The notes below the pieces were generated by a model. That model had not been told where the DNA came from and searched no databases. It saw only the letters and a list, made by a program, of their open reading frames with translations. From assembly GCA_937988745.1 (NCBI GenBank), contig CALKAR010000208.1, positions 29,397-93,396 of the forward strand: DNA of 64,000 nucleotides. The letters run 5' to 3'. Made by a program: the position numbers and the translations under genes. Source of the stretch: an uncultured Peptococcaceae bacterium (GTDB taxonomy: Bacteria; Bacillota; Limnochordia; Darwinibacteriales; Darwinibacteriaceae). Shown one piece after another: positions 49,402 to 58,387 of the stretch (its first letter is position 1; each line of letters begins with the position of its first letter).

Positions 49402-49899
49402 TTGTACAGCGCCACGTACCAGAGCCCCATTGGGGCCCTGTGCCTTATCTTCCGTGACGGTAAACTGATAAACCTCTCATTTTCTAGAGAGATAGCGGCA
49501 GAGTGGATGCAGTCTGTCTTTAAGGAAGCACTTCCCGATGAACAGCCACTGCCCGCGAAGTTCGAACGTGATCTAGCTTCATATTTTCGCGGTCAACGCA
49601 CCCCGCTTGACTGGGAAGTGGAGCTCATTGGCACTGAGTTTCAAAAAAGAGTCTGGGAAGCACTGCGTCAGATCCCTTATGGTAAAACCGTCACTTACAA
49701 AGAAATCGGCGAAAAATGTGGGTGCAGAGGTTATCGTGCAGTAGGGCGCGCTGTTGGGGCAAACCCAATCGCCATCATAGTACCGTGCCACCGCGTGGTT
49801 GGTGCAGCCGGACTCGGCGGCTTCAGCGGCGGTCTCAACATAAAAAGATTCCTGCTCGAATTAGAGGGAGCCTTTACTCCCCCACTACATCATGCCTAA
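49402..49899 (+). CDS. ogt: Methylated-DNA--protein-cysteine methyltransferase
   Basis: A 165-residue protein with the N-terminus YSATYQSPIG and the active site IVPCHRVVG, preceded by the HTH-like RAVGRAVGANP. It repairs O6-methylguanine by transfer to the Cys, in the cytosol. TTG 49402 gives the normal family N-terminus and has AAAGGA about 9 nt upstream; an ATG at 49384 is the alternative. It is transcribed away from the MATE gene and is followed after 31 nt by the HAD phosphatase gene. Confidence 0.92.
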   Translation: MYSATYQSPIGALCLIFRDGKLINLSFSREIAAEWMQSVFKEALPDEQPLPAKFERDLASYFRGQRTPLDWEVELIGTEFQKRVWEALRQIPYGKTVTYKEIGEKCGCRGYRAVGRAVGANPIAIIVPCHRVVGAAGLGGFSGGLNIKRFLLELEGAFTPPLHHA

Positions 49900-49914
49900 A
49901 AAAGATTCCAGCTA

Positions 49915-49933
49915 AAAGGAGGTTATTCTTATT
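49915..49933 (+). promoter_or_regulatory. Shine-Dalgarno favouring an ATT start for the HAD phosphatase gene
   Basis: AAAGGAGG (49915-49922) is 8 nt before ATT 49931 but 17 nt before the first conventional start, TTG 49940. No ATG, GTG or other TTG lies between in that frame. Confidence 0.45.
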
Positions 49934-50518
49934 TCTAAATTGATTTTTGGCTTTGATATCGATGGCGTTCTGACCGACGACGACAACGGCCATAGTAATC
50001 TCTGGCTGGAACGGGCCAGCGCCTTTTTCAAAAGGCCTATCGTCAAACATTCTTTTTATATCGATGAGGCCCTCGAAATTGATAAAGAAGAACTAGAACC
50101 ATTCCTAGCACGGGAAACAGCGGCAATTATGGAGACCGTCCTTCCCCGCCAAGGATGTGCAGCAGTCCTGAGTAGGCTGTTGGAGGCGGGTCATGAGGTT
50201 CAGCTGATTACGGCCCGCAGTGAACCATATCGGGAAGTCACCGAAGACTGGCTGCGCCGCCACGGTATCCCGTACACAGATCTGCACATGAGCCCTAGCG
50301 AAACCGAATCTTACTCAAAGGGACAAAAATGTGTGCAGCTGGGAGTACAGCTGTTTGTGGACGATCATTTTATGAACTGTGCCGACGTGGCCAGCCGGGG
50401 CATTTACACCCTGCTGTATCACACTTCGCACAACCGCGAGCGCCGCTGTCCGCCAGAGATCGTCCGAGTATACAACTGGTTGGAAATAGCGCAGCATATT
50501 GCCGCGCTAATTGCATGA
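49931..50518 (+). CDS. 5'(3')-deoxyribonucleotidase-type HAD phosphatase (NT5C family)
   Basis: A protein of 195 residues (192 if TTG 49940 is used). The HAD motif I is FGFDIDGVLTD with the nucleophile Asp and the acid/base Asp, motif II is LITARSEP, and motif IV is FVDDHFMNC. The NT5C/YorS-like group removes phosphate from nucleotides. The ATT start reads MSKLIFGFD if decoded with Met and has ideal ribosome spacing. The gene lies downstream of ogt. Its end overlaps the convergent nuclease gene by 12 bp. Confidence 0.8.
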   Translation: MSKLIFGFDIDGVLTDDDNGHSNLWLERASAFFKRPIVKHSFYIDEALEIDKEELEPFLARETAAIMETVLPRQGCAAVLSRLLEAGHEVQLITARSEPYREVTEDWLRRHGIPYTDLHMSPSETESYSKGQKCVQLGVQLFVDDHFMNCADVASRGIYTLLYHTSHNRERRCPPEIVRVYNWLEIAQHIAALIA

Positions 50519-51469
50519 GACTTCGGTCAAATCTATATTTAGTTCGGGGGCACAGAGTTCTAAGTAATTGCAGCGGAGACATTGGTACCGATTTTCCGCG
50601 AGGGGAAAAGCATGAATTGGCTTCGCCCGGTTGAGCTGAACATCGTCAAGATAATCTCGCATCGCTTCTATGCCGTCGAGAGCTTTAGCTTTCACTTCAG
50701 CCAGCATTGCATCAGTGAGAGGCAGCTCTACTCCTGCTCCCACTTCTAAATATTCGAGACGTACCGTGATCTGGTCAGTGGGCACTCCAAACTTTTCTTG
50801 AGCATAGAATCCGTATAAAGCTACCTGTTCTAAGTTCTGCTCATCCTGCCGCCCTGTCTTCCAATCAACAATCAGCAGTTCTCCACTGCTGCGGCGATAA
50901 ATCAGGTCAGGAACTGCATACACCGGAGTTTCATCTAATATAAAGGTGTCGAACTGCTCGCAGGCAAGTACCTCACCACCACCCTCAGCAATTTCCTGCA
51001 GAACTGATGAACTGGCCAAATTCTGAGCGCACAGCGAGATGCGCTCGTTTATTTTTTCTACTAATTCATCACTGGGCCCGTGTCCATAGTAGAATTCATG
51101 CAGCATAGGGATCCGATTCGGCCGCCTTATAAAGAGTTCCCTGTTATTTTGAGACGAACGCCAAACACTGCGCAGCTGCTGCCTAATTCGTTCCTCAATC
51201 TCGGCAGCACCGAGCAGCGGCCTTCCCATTACCAGCCGTTCTACGATTAGCTGTGCCGCCTGATGGACCGCATCACCCAACACAGTATACAAGTTGACCA
51301 ACTTCTTTAACCGATAAGCAAGTGCCACTTGGGGCGGCGCATTCATTTCCCAGCCGTTGTGGGAGCCATAATAGTGGTGGTAGTACATCCTCCGGCAGGA
51401 TTCAAATGTCTGCTGCCGTGAAAAAGACCATGACCACTGAGGATACTCCCGCCTTACGTACGCCATCAT
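50507..51469 (-). CDS. RecB-like PD-(D/E)XK nuclease with Fe-S cluster cysteines
   Basis: A 320-residue protein. The N-terminal SFSRQQTFESCRRMYYHHYYG carries C25 and the C-terminal CLRCNYLELC gives C297, C300 and C306, together the four-cysteine [4Fe-4S] arrangement of AddB and Cas4. The nuclease core is H69 (GDAVHQ), D188 (VPDLIY), D202 and K204 (VDWKTG). It thus looks like a complete single-domain exonuclease. It is stand-alone: no helicase and no CRISPR genes adjoin. ATG 51469 overlaps the mscS stop by 4 nt (ATGA). Confidence 0.85.
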   Translation of the reverse strand: MMAYVRREYPQWSWSFSRQQTFESCRRMYYHHYYGSHNGWEMNAPPQVALAYRLKKLVNLYTVLGDAVHQAAQLIVERLVMGRPLLGAAEIEERIRQQLRSVWRSSQNNRELFIRRPNRIPMLHEFYYGHGPSDELVEKINERISLCAQNLASSSVLQEIAEGGGEVLACEQFDTFILDETPVYAVPDLIYRRSSGELLIVDWKTGRQDEQNLEQVALYGFYAQEKFGVPTDQITVRLEYLEVGAGVELPLTDAMLAEVKAKALDGIEAMRDYLDDVQLNRAKPIHAFPLAENRYQCLRCNYLELCAPELNIDLTEVSCN

Positions 51470-52704
51470 GTCATCCTTTCTTCTTGTCGCTCCTGCACCA
51501 GATGAGCCAGGGTGCTCGCAGCCCGCACTAGATCATGACTGCTGGGCTTCTGAAATACTCGGAGCTCAAACTCAGGTATTACAGCTAGTATGTGATCGAA
51601 AATGTCCGCTTGAATGCCTTCATAGTTCACCCAAGCCACATCATTTGTAAAGCAGTAAATCTCCATAGGAAGTCCCTCTGGAGTAGGCTGCAGCTGGCGG
51701 ACCATAATGACCATCTCTTGGTGCACCTTCGGGTGACTCCGCAGGTAAGCAGTTAAATATGCGCGGAATGTGCCCAAGTTAGTCATATGCCGCCCATTCA
51801 CCAGCGAGGAAGTATCAATACTATACTTGCGGTTAAACTCCTCTATCTCCCTTGTACGCTGTTCTAAATAAGGCTGCAGAAGCTGGATTTTCCACAAGCG
51901 TTCCAGCATTTCTTCGTCAAGAAACTTGACGCTTGTTTGGTCAATCATAATTGAGCGCTTAATTCGCCTTCCTCCGGACTCAAACATAAAGCGCCAATTC
52001 TTAAAGGAATCCCCAACCAGCTTATGCGTGGGAATCGTACTCATGGATTTATCCCAGTTCCGCACTTTTACCGTGTGGAGAGCTACCTCTTCCACGAACC
52101 CGTCGGCACCGTAAGCGGGCATCTCAATCCAGTCGCCCACACGAATCTGATCATTCATAGTGAGTTGAATACCAGCTACAAAGCCCAAAATGGTATCCTG
52201 AAAGACTAAGATCAGGACGGCACTTAATGCTCCTAAACCGCCGAGTATAGCCCATGGTGGCTGTCCAATCAAAATCGAAATGCCTAAAATAGTGGCAAAG
52301 ACGATTACGGCGATTTGGACAACTTGCACATAGCCCTTAATATAGACCCTCTGGGCAATTGGAAACGTATTATAAACAGCTACTACAACATTGAGCAATC
52401 GGTGTAAGGTAATCACCGCGATAACCAATGTCCACAAGCGCAAGAAGAGTGTTATAAAGCTCAGGGAAACCTCAAGGAAGGGCAGCACCTGAGCTATTAT
52501 GAAAACAGGTATCAGTAGAGCAGCGCTCTGGAGTACACCTTCTTCAATGAGAATTTGATCCCATTTAATCTTCGTCTTAAGAAAGAACTTGTGGAGCAGC
52601 TTGATTACGTATCGGCGAACAATCTGATATACAATGCTGCCGATGGCGCTAACAAACAACAGCAGCAGTAGTTCCCGCACTAGTTGATTCTGAAGCCATT
52701 CCAT
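51466..52704 (-). CDS. MscS-family mechanosensitive channel
   Basis: A 412-residue protein with about five TM segments. The MscS core has the TM3 pore helix GGLGALSAVLILVFQDTILG and the beta-domain stretch DQIRVGDWIEMPAYGADGFVEEV. It gates on membrane tension to release ions after hypo-osmotic shock. It is the YnaI/YbdG-type larger form with a C-terminal extension (MVRQLQPTPEGLPMEIYCF). Its start shares one base with the stop of the upstream ABC permease (TAATG). Confidence 0.9.
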   Translation of the reverse strand: MEWLQNQLVRELLLLLFVSAIGSIVYQIVRRYVIKLLHKFFLKTKIKWDQILIEEGVLQSAALLIPVFIIAQVLPFLEVSLSFITLFLRLWTLVIAVITLHRLLNVVVAVYNTFPIAQRVYIKGYVQVVQIAVIVFATILGISILIGQPPWAILGGLGALSAVLILVFQDTILGFVAGIQLTMNDQIRVGDWIEMPAYGADGFVEEVALHTVKVRNWDKSMSTIPTHKLVGDSFKNWRFMFESGGRRIKRSIMIDQTSVKFLDEEMLERLWKIQLLQPYLEQRTREIEEFNRKYSIDTSSLVNGRHMTNLGTFRAYLTAYLRSHPKVHQEMVIMVRQLQPTPEGLPMEIYCFTNDVAWVNYEGIQADIFDHILAVIPEFELRVFQKPSSHDLVRAASTLAHLVQERQEERMT

Positions 52705-54383
52705 TAATCCTCAATCCTCTTCCAGCGATAGACCGCGTATTTCTCAAGTAAGAGCTTATACAGGCCATACAAGCAGATGCTTCCCAGAATAAACTCGCCA
52801 TACACCAGCGGCGCATAACCGTTTTGTACAAGCCAGTACATGCCGTAACCAAAGGCTGCGCAGACAGCTGCGGCAAGAGCTAGAGCGATCATAGAGTTTA
52901 AGTTTGACTTAATTGCCTTAACAGGATTCGTCCACTTCAGCATTGGACGGGCCAAGTCAAGAATTGTCAAGAGACCAGCAAACCCTGTCGAAAGCTGGGC
53001 TCCCAGTAGGCATCCCAGCACCGCAGCTGTCCACGGAAAACTCAGTACTATAGTAATCAGTACTACAGACAGAGTGGAACCCACGATATTAATGATCTGT
53101 GCGGCCATAATCCGTCCAGCCAGCAGCGTCTGAACAGGAATGGGCAGCGTCCGAGGAAACCACAAATACTTCCCTTCCCGGGATATAGTCGTAGCGGGAA
53201 TCATAGACATTGCAGACATCAGCACAAAGAACAGGGCAGCACAGCCCACAATCAATTCAAAGCTGACCAGGTCCAGCAAGAAGGCGAGCGGATTATCCTG
53301 CTGTGCCTGCGGGGCGAACAGCGGCACTGCTACCACCACCGGGAAGAGAATATACCCGATCAAACCATTCAACACAAAGCCCGGATTGCGCAAAAAGAGG
53401 CGTATCTCTGTAAGAGCAAGAGTCCAAAGCAGAGGTCGTTCTCTCACCGCTCCCTCATCGACGGTGCGGCCACTTGTTCCCCGACGCCCTTCTAATCCGG
53501 AAACCACACCACGATAGAACACCCGATCAGCCAAAACTAGCAAAACGACGCCTCCCACTGCAGCCGCAGCGATAAACAGCAGCAGGTTCATCCAGCCCGC
53601 AAGTTGATGCGAATAGGCCAGCGCCTTTGCAGCCCAAACACTGGGCGGAAAATATCGGCTTAAGAGGTTTACAACACCGTCTGCTTGCTGCATTAGCTGC
53701 AGCATAAACTCTTCTGGATGGACATCTCCAATAGAAAGCTGCATATACAGCTGAAATCCCACAATGAATAGAGTTAGAGCAAATCCACCTATTACCGCCC
53801 ACAGGTCGCGGCGCTTGCTCATGTTTACAACCCGCATCAGCACAATGCTGAGAATCGTGGCCATGATTAGGGGAAGCACCGGCATCGCCAAGACCACAGG
53901 AACACTAGCCAGCCAATAAGCTGCTCCCACCTGAGCTTCTCTACCATAAACGATCAGAGCAGGCACAAATGTCAGCAGAATGGGAATGTACTGTCCCGTC
54001 ATGATGACCAGCAGTTTCGCAACCAAGAGCTCCCAAGGTTTATAAGGAAGTGGAATTAAAATTTTCAAATCATCGCTGAAATAAAAGCCGCTCAAGACAT
54101 AAAAAACTCCTAAGAACAGTGTGACGATCTGAGCCACCAGCGCCATGACTGCAAGCAGTACATGAGGCTGGGCAAGCATCATACCCGAACGATAAACCGT
54201 CTCAGAAAACCAAACGACACCGGCGAGCCACAGCAGGACTGCAGGAGCCAGACTCACAATGATCAGAATGGGCTCCCACAGCCTCTGACGTTTCTTTATG
54301 TAGGTATATTTCATTGCAGACCAATTGTACTGCACATTGAGGAGGGCCTTGTACAGGCTCCACAGCCTAGTCATCATCGTCAT
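52704..54383 (-). CDS. ABC exporter membrane protein (ABC-2-like)
   Basis: A 559-residue protein with about 12 TM segments in two halves. Features include SDDLKILIPLPYKPWELLVAK and SREGKYLWFPRTLPIPVQTL, the motifs that precede membrane loops in putative ABC-2 exporters of the YthQ-like kind. It should form an exporter with the ATPase whose gene overlaps it by 17 nt. The substrate is unknown. The start is at the end of the ATPase gene and has no separate ribosome site, so translation is coupled. Confidence 0.85.
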   Translation of the reverse strand: MTMMTRLWSLYKALLNVQYNWSAMKYTYIKKRQRLWEPILIIVSLAPAVLLWLAGVVWFSETVYRSGMMLAQPHVLLAVMALVAQIVTLFLGVFYVLSGFYFSDDLKILIPLPYKPWELLVAKLLVIMTGQYIPILLTFVPALIVYGREAQVGAAYWLASVPVVLAMPVLPLIMATILSIVLMRVVNMSKRRDLWAVIGGFALTLFIVGFQLYMQLSIGDVHPEEFMLQLMQQADGVVNLLSRYFPPSVWAAKALAYSHQLAGWMNLLLFIAAAAVGGVVLLVLADRVFYRGVVSGLEGRRGTSGRTVDEGAVRERPLLWTLALTEIRLFLRNPGFVLNGLIGYILFPVVVAVPLFAPQAQQDNPLAFLLDLVSFELIVGCAALFFVLMSAMSMIPATTISREGKYLWFPRTLPIPVQTLLAGRIMAAQIINIVGSTLSVVLITIVLSFPWTAAVLGCLLGAQLSTGFAGLLTILDLARPMLKWTNPVKAIKSNLNSMIALALAAAVCAAFGYGMYWLVQNGYAPLVYGEFILGSICLYGLYKLLLEKYAVYRWKRIED

Positions 54384-55110
54384 CCCCCTCCGTTAGCTCG
54401 AGAAACAGTTTTTCGAGAGTGCTGTCGTGAGACTGACTTCTCTCACGCAGTTCTTCAAGAGTGCCGCAGGCTATTAGGCGGCCGTGATTAATAATTCCTA
54501 CACGGTCGCAAAGACGTTCTGCCACTTCGAGCACATGAGTGGAAAAGAATACTGTGTATCCTTTATCTACATGCTCTCGCATGAGTTCTTTAAAGAGGTG
54601 AGCAGACTTAGGATCTAGACCTACCATAGGCTCATCCAAGATAAACAACTCTGGCTCATGCAGAAGAGCACCTGTTAAAGCTAACTTCTGCCGCATTCCA
54701 TGCGAATAGCTCTGAATAAGGTCACCGACAGCACCGGTCAAACCAAACATCTCTAGATAATGAGGAATACGCTTCCGTCTTTCATCTTGACTTACTCCAT
54801 AGGCATCAGCGACGAAGTTCAGATATTCGATACCAGTGAGCTTCTCATACAGCTCTGGATTATCCGGAACAAAACCAATCGACTGCTTAGCTTGGATGGG
54901 CCGCTCGCTCACACCGAAACCGTTGACGGTGATGCTGCCTGCATCCGGTTCGAGCAGGCCAACAATCATCTTAATCGTAGTGGTCTTGCCCGCACCATTC
55001 GGCCCTAGAAAACCAAAGATCTCTCCCCGCTTGACTTCTAAGTCTAAGTCTTGAACTGCGTAGGTTGAAGCTCCCCGATACTTCTTCGCGACATTCGTTA
55101 GTTTCAGCAT
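54367..55110 (-). CDS. ABC transporter ATP-binding protein
   Basis: A 247-residue ATPase. Walker A is GPNGAGKTT, the signature YSHGMRQKLAL, Walker B LFILDEPMVGLD and the switch His in STHVLEV. This belongs to the DRA/CcmA-like class of exporters. ATG 55110 has GGAGG 8 nt upstream. It is the first gene of ATPase-permease-mscS-nuclease and lies 51 nt after the peptide permease genes on the same strand. Confidence 0.93.
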   Translation of the reverse strand: MLKLTNVAKKYRGASTYAVQDLDLEVKRGEIFGFLGPNGAGKTTTIKMIVGLLEPDAGSITVNGFGVSERPIQAKQSIGFVPDNPELYEKLTGIEYLNFVADAYGVSQDERRKRIPHYLEMFGLTGAVGDLIQSYSHGMRQKLALTGALLHEPELFILDEPMVGLDPKSAHLFKELMREHVDKGYTVFFSTHVLEVAERLCDRVGIINHGRLIACGTLEELRERSQSHDSTLEKLFLELTEGDDDDD

Positions 55111-55161
55111 GACCCGTTCCTCCACTATCATTTCCTTTGTTCTTCTGCAGGTCTGCGAAAA

Positions 55162-55944
55162 TTACCTGCCTTGTGAAAAACGATCTCCAATCAGATTAAA
55201 CCCCAGGACTGTGAGAGCAATTACAGATCCGGGCGCCAGAACCGTCCACGGCGCCAAACCAGCAAACGACTGAGCCTCCCGCAGCATTCGTCCCCAGCTT
55301 GGATTAGGCGGTTGAATACCCACTCCCAGATAACTAAGGGATGCTTCTGCCAGAATTGCTCCCGCAAAGCTGACTGCAAACTGTACTGCTAATACAGGAG
55401 TCGCGTTAGGAAGAATATGACGAAAAACGATTCGCACTTCTGAAGCTCCAATCCCTCGCGCTGCTTCAACAAATGGTTCCGTCCGGATCTTTAGTATCTG
55501 GTTTCGGGTGAGCCGCATGAAGATTGGAATGTTGCCAATAGTTACCGCCACCAGCACCGACAAGCTTCCCGGACCCAGCACAGTTGCAGCCAACAGAGCG
55601 ATTAGAATCACTGGAAACGCATACATCCCATCCGCGCCTCGCATGAGCAGCTCATCAATCCCTCGTCCGAAATACCCTGCGACCGCTCCTAAAACAACGC
55701 CTATTGTACCTCCCAACAGCACTCCCAGACCGCCTATAAGCAGCGACCAGCGGCCGCCCACGACAATGCGGCTGAATACATCGCGTCCAAGATTGTCGGT
55801 TCCCAGCCAATGCTTGCGAGATGGCGGTTTGAATCTTTCCATAACGGCAATTTTTTCTGGATCATGGGGGACATAAAAAAGACCGCCAATGATAGCCACT
55901 AGAACTAGACCAATTAAAATGAAGCCAACTTTAGAGGTTCTCAT
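55162..55944 (-). CDS. Peptide/nickel-type ABC permease (DppC/OppC family)
   Basis: A 260-residue permease with six TM segments and the DppC signatures HWLGTDNLGRDVFSRIV and the EAA loop RGIGASEVRIVFRHILPN. It forms the import channel with the DppB-like protein. It starts almost directly with the first TM helix, shorter at the N-terminus than usual. GGGGGGA precedes ATG 55944. The genes for the two DppD/DppF-type ATPases are absent here. Confidence 0.92.
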   Translation of the reverse strand: MRTSKVGFILIGLVLVAIIGGLFYVPHDPEKIAVMERFKPPSRKHWLGTDNLGRDVFSRIVVGGRWSLLIGGLGVLLGGTIGVVLGAVAGYFGRGIDELLMRGADGMYAFPVILIALLAATVLGPGSLSVLVAVTIGNIPIFMRLTRNQILKIRTEPFVEAARGIGASEVRIVFRHILPNATPVLAVQFAVSFAGAILAEASLSYLGVGIQPPNPSWGRMLREAQSFAGLAPWTVLAPGSVIALTVLGFNLIGDRFSQGR

Positions 55945-55956
55945 ACGTATCCCCCC

Positions 55957-56877
55957 CTACTCAAACCGAATCCGCGGATCAAGGAACATCAAGACAACGT
56001 CCACTGCGAAGTTGACCGCAACAATTCCGATTGCTACAAGAACTGTAACCGCCTGGACCAAAGGAAGATCCCGCTGGAGCACACCAGTTAAGACCAGCTG
56101 GCCCATGCCTGGCAGCCCAAACACCTGCTCTACAACAATTGTACCGGCTAGGAGCTGTATCAGCTGAATTCCCGCGGAAGTAGCTGTGGCGATCGCTCCA
56201 TTAATCAAAGCATGCTTGAACAGGACCTTAGCCCACGGCAGGCCCTTCGCCTTGGCTGTACGTATGTAATCACTTCCTAAGACATTGATGAGGCCGCTCT
56301 GCACCATGTTCACAAGAACTGCACTGCGCGGCAGTGCTAAGGTGACCACCGGCAGAATTAAGCTGCGCCAGTTGGAGTAACCTCCCGCGGGCAGGATGCG
56401 GAGCTGCACGGCAAATACCTGGATTAGTAGAATCCCAATCCAAAACTGAGGCACGGCCATGCCCAACTGTGAAAAAACCCGTATACCTCTTCCCCACCAT
56501 TTACCGGAAAACGCCGCACTAAAGACCCCTAAAAGGACAGCTGCAGCCAGCGAGATAAAGACAGCCCAGAGTGCGAGAGTAAGCGAGATGGGCAGAGCTC
56601 GTGCCACCAAATTACGCACTGGCACACTATAACGGATCGAATTTCCAAAATCCCCCTGCACAAAGCTAACCAGCCACTGTCCAAAGCGGACAAGGGCTGG
56701 TTTGTCAAGCCCGAGCTGGCTGCGGATAGCAGCCAGTGCCTCGGGCGAGCTTTCGGTTCCTAAAATCAAGAGAGCAGGGTCACCAGGCAGAACCTGGAGA
56801 GCGGCAAAAGTGATCAGGCTGACGAGAAACACGATTCCAACTAAGCTGATAGATTTTCGCAGAAAATATCGTCCCAA
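55957..56877 (-). CDS. Peptide/nickel-type ABC permease (DppB/OppB family)
   Basis: A 306-residue permease with six TM segments, the conserved PGDPALLILG near the N-terminus, and the EAA-like RTAKAKGLPWAKVLFKHAL. Residues DPRIRFE close the protein. TTG 56877 is chosen because AAGGTG lies 8 nt upstream; a GTG three codons earlier lies too close to that site. It comes between the solute-binding protein gene and dppC. Confidence 0.92.
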   Translation of the reverse strand: MGRYFLRKSISLVGIVFLVSLITFAALQVLPGDPALLILGTESSPEALAAIRSQLGLDKPALVRFGQWLVSFVQGDFGNSIRYSVPVRNLVARALPISLTLALWAVFISLAAAVLLGVFSAAFSGKWWGRGIRVFSQLGMAVPQFWIGILLIQVFAVQLRILPAGGYSNWRSLILPVVTLALPRSAVLVNMVQSGLINVLGSDYIRTAKAKGLPWAKVLFKHALINGAIATATSAGIQLIQLLAGTIVVEQVFGLPGMGQLVLTGVLQRDLPLVQAVTVLVAIGIVAVNFAVDVVLMFLDPRIRFE

Positions 56878-56911
56878 TAGTAACACACCTTCGCTGAATA
56901 ACTAGAAGTGC

Positions 56912-58387
56912 TTACTCGTACAGACGGGCCACGTCGACTACGTAGATCGGATAGTGCTGCCATCCCTGAATCTCAACTCGCATAGCTGCTAGCTGCTGCG
57001 GATCCATGACAAACACTCCCGCTGCTTCCCGAGCCAAGATTTCCTGTGCCTTTTGGTAGACTGCTGCACGTTCGCTGCCTTGAAGACTCAAGCCCTGTCC
57101 GATCAGCTCGTCAAACTCTGCCGATGAGAAGTTAAAGAAGTTGCGGCTGTTGGTGGACTCGTATCTCACTAAGATTGCATGTGGATCTAGCCTACCCGCC
57201 AAGCCGATGATAGACACATCATAGTCACGCTGGGTATACACCCGCTCAAGCCAGGTCCCCCACTCTACCAGTTCGATATCGACTTCAACACCAATCGCTT
57301 CCCACTGCTGGGCAGCAATTTCACCGGTCTGCACATGGAGCTGATAATCTGACGGCAGCGTCAAGGTAAACCGCAGATTCTCTGCGCCTGCCTCTCTTAA
57401 AAGCTCCCGAGCACGATCAGGATCATAGGGGTTCACATCAGCCAGGTTGTCATTAAAGAACGTAGGCATGGCAGGACTAACTCCACTGTACAGAGGCTCG
57501 GCATAACCCCAGGCAGCCCCGTAGATAATCTCCTCGCGGTTAACCGCCATCGCTAGAGCTCTCCGCACGCGTACATCATCAAATGGCGGACGCTGATTGT
57601 TTATGGCAAGTATCTGAACCAGATTCATCGGCCCCGCGATAACCTTGATGTTTGGATCGTGCTCCACCTGGTGGTAAACCACTGGCTCCATGCGGGGAAT
57701 CAAATCTACATTGCCGCTGCGCAGGTTCAGTACCGCGCTGTTCTGGTCCGGGATAATCAAGAACTTAACTTCTTCGTAGTACGGAATCTGACCGGACCAA
57801 TGGTCTGCAAACCGCTCCAGTTTCACATATTGATTTGGCAGCCATTCTACCAGCTTATAGGGTCCAGTGCCGATCGGCTGAGAAGCAAGGCCTTCAGCGT
57901 CTTCAGGATAAATGGCGGCATTAACTTCGGCCAACGTGAAGAGGAACGCTGCGTTCGGCTGACTGAGACGGACAATTATCTTGTTGTCTTCCGCCTCAAC
58001 GCTTTCTATCATGGCAAAGTCGTTCCACCGTGCTGAGATTTCTGGATCCCTGGCACGGTTCAGTGCGTTCACGATATCCCTAGGCTCCACCTTGGTGCCG
58101 TCGTGGAAAAAGGCATCACGCAGATAGAATGTGTACGTTTTCTGGTCGCTGCTGATTTCCCAACTTTCGGCTAAAGCACCTTCTAATGAACCATCTGGAG
58201 TCGCTTTGACCAGCCCTTCGTAGATGTTAAAAGCAATCTCTACAGTCGAAGCTGCTACTGTCCGGGTAGGATCAAACGTATCAGGATCAGCATAGACGGC
58301 TACATTAAGTGCGGCCGCCCAGGCGCTGGTTCCAACGGTCAGAATTAAGACCAAACTCAAAACAACATGCTTTAATTGGATTCGCAC
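56912..58387 (-). CDS. Peptide-type ABC solute-binding protein (SBP family 5)
   Basis: A 491-residue protein. A signal peptide (1-24) ends SAWA-A with no lipobox Cys, unlike the lipoprotein form usual in monoderm Bacillota. The mature protein has the SBP_bac_5 landmarks DPDTFDPTRTVA, LAESWEISSDQKTYTFYLR, GTGPYKLVEW and VRRALAMAVNREEI. It binds oligopeptides or similar solutes and hands them to the permeases downstream. GTG 58387 follows AAAGGAG and overlaps the tetR gene by 16 nt. Confidence 0.92.
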   Translation of the reverse strand: MRIQLKHVVLSLVLILTVGTSAWAAALNVAVYADPDTFDPTRTVAASTVEIAFNIYEGLVKATPDGSLEGALAESWEISSDQKTYTFYLRDAFFHDGTKVEPRDIVNALNRARDPEISARWNDFAMIESVEAEDNKIIVRLSQPNAAFLFTLAEVNAAIYPEDAEGLASQPIGTGPYKLVEWLPNQYVKLERFADHWSGQIPYYEEVKFLIIPDQNSAVLNLRSGNVDLIPRMEPVVYHQVEHDPNIKVIAGPMNLVQILAINNQRPPFDDVRVRRALAMAVNREEIIYGAAWGYAEPLYSGVSPAMPTFFNDNLADVNPYDPDRARELLREAGAENLRFTLTLPSDYQLHVQTGEIAAQQWEAIGVEVDIELVEWGTWLERVYTQRDYDVSIIGLAGRLDPHAILVRYESTNSRNFFNFSSAEFDELIGQGLSLQGSERAAVYQKAQEILAREAAGVFVMDPQQLAAMRVEIQGWQHYPIYVVDVARLYE

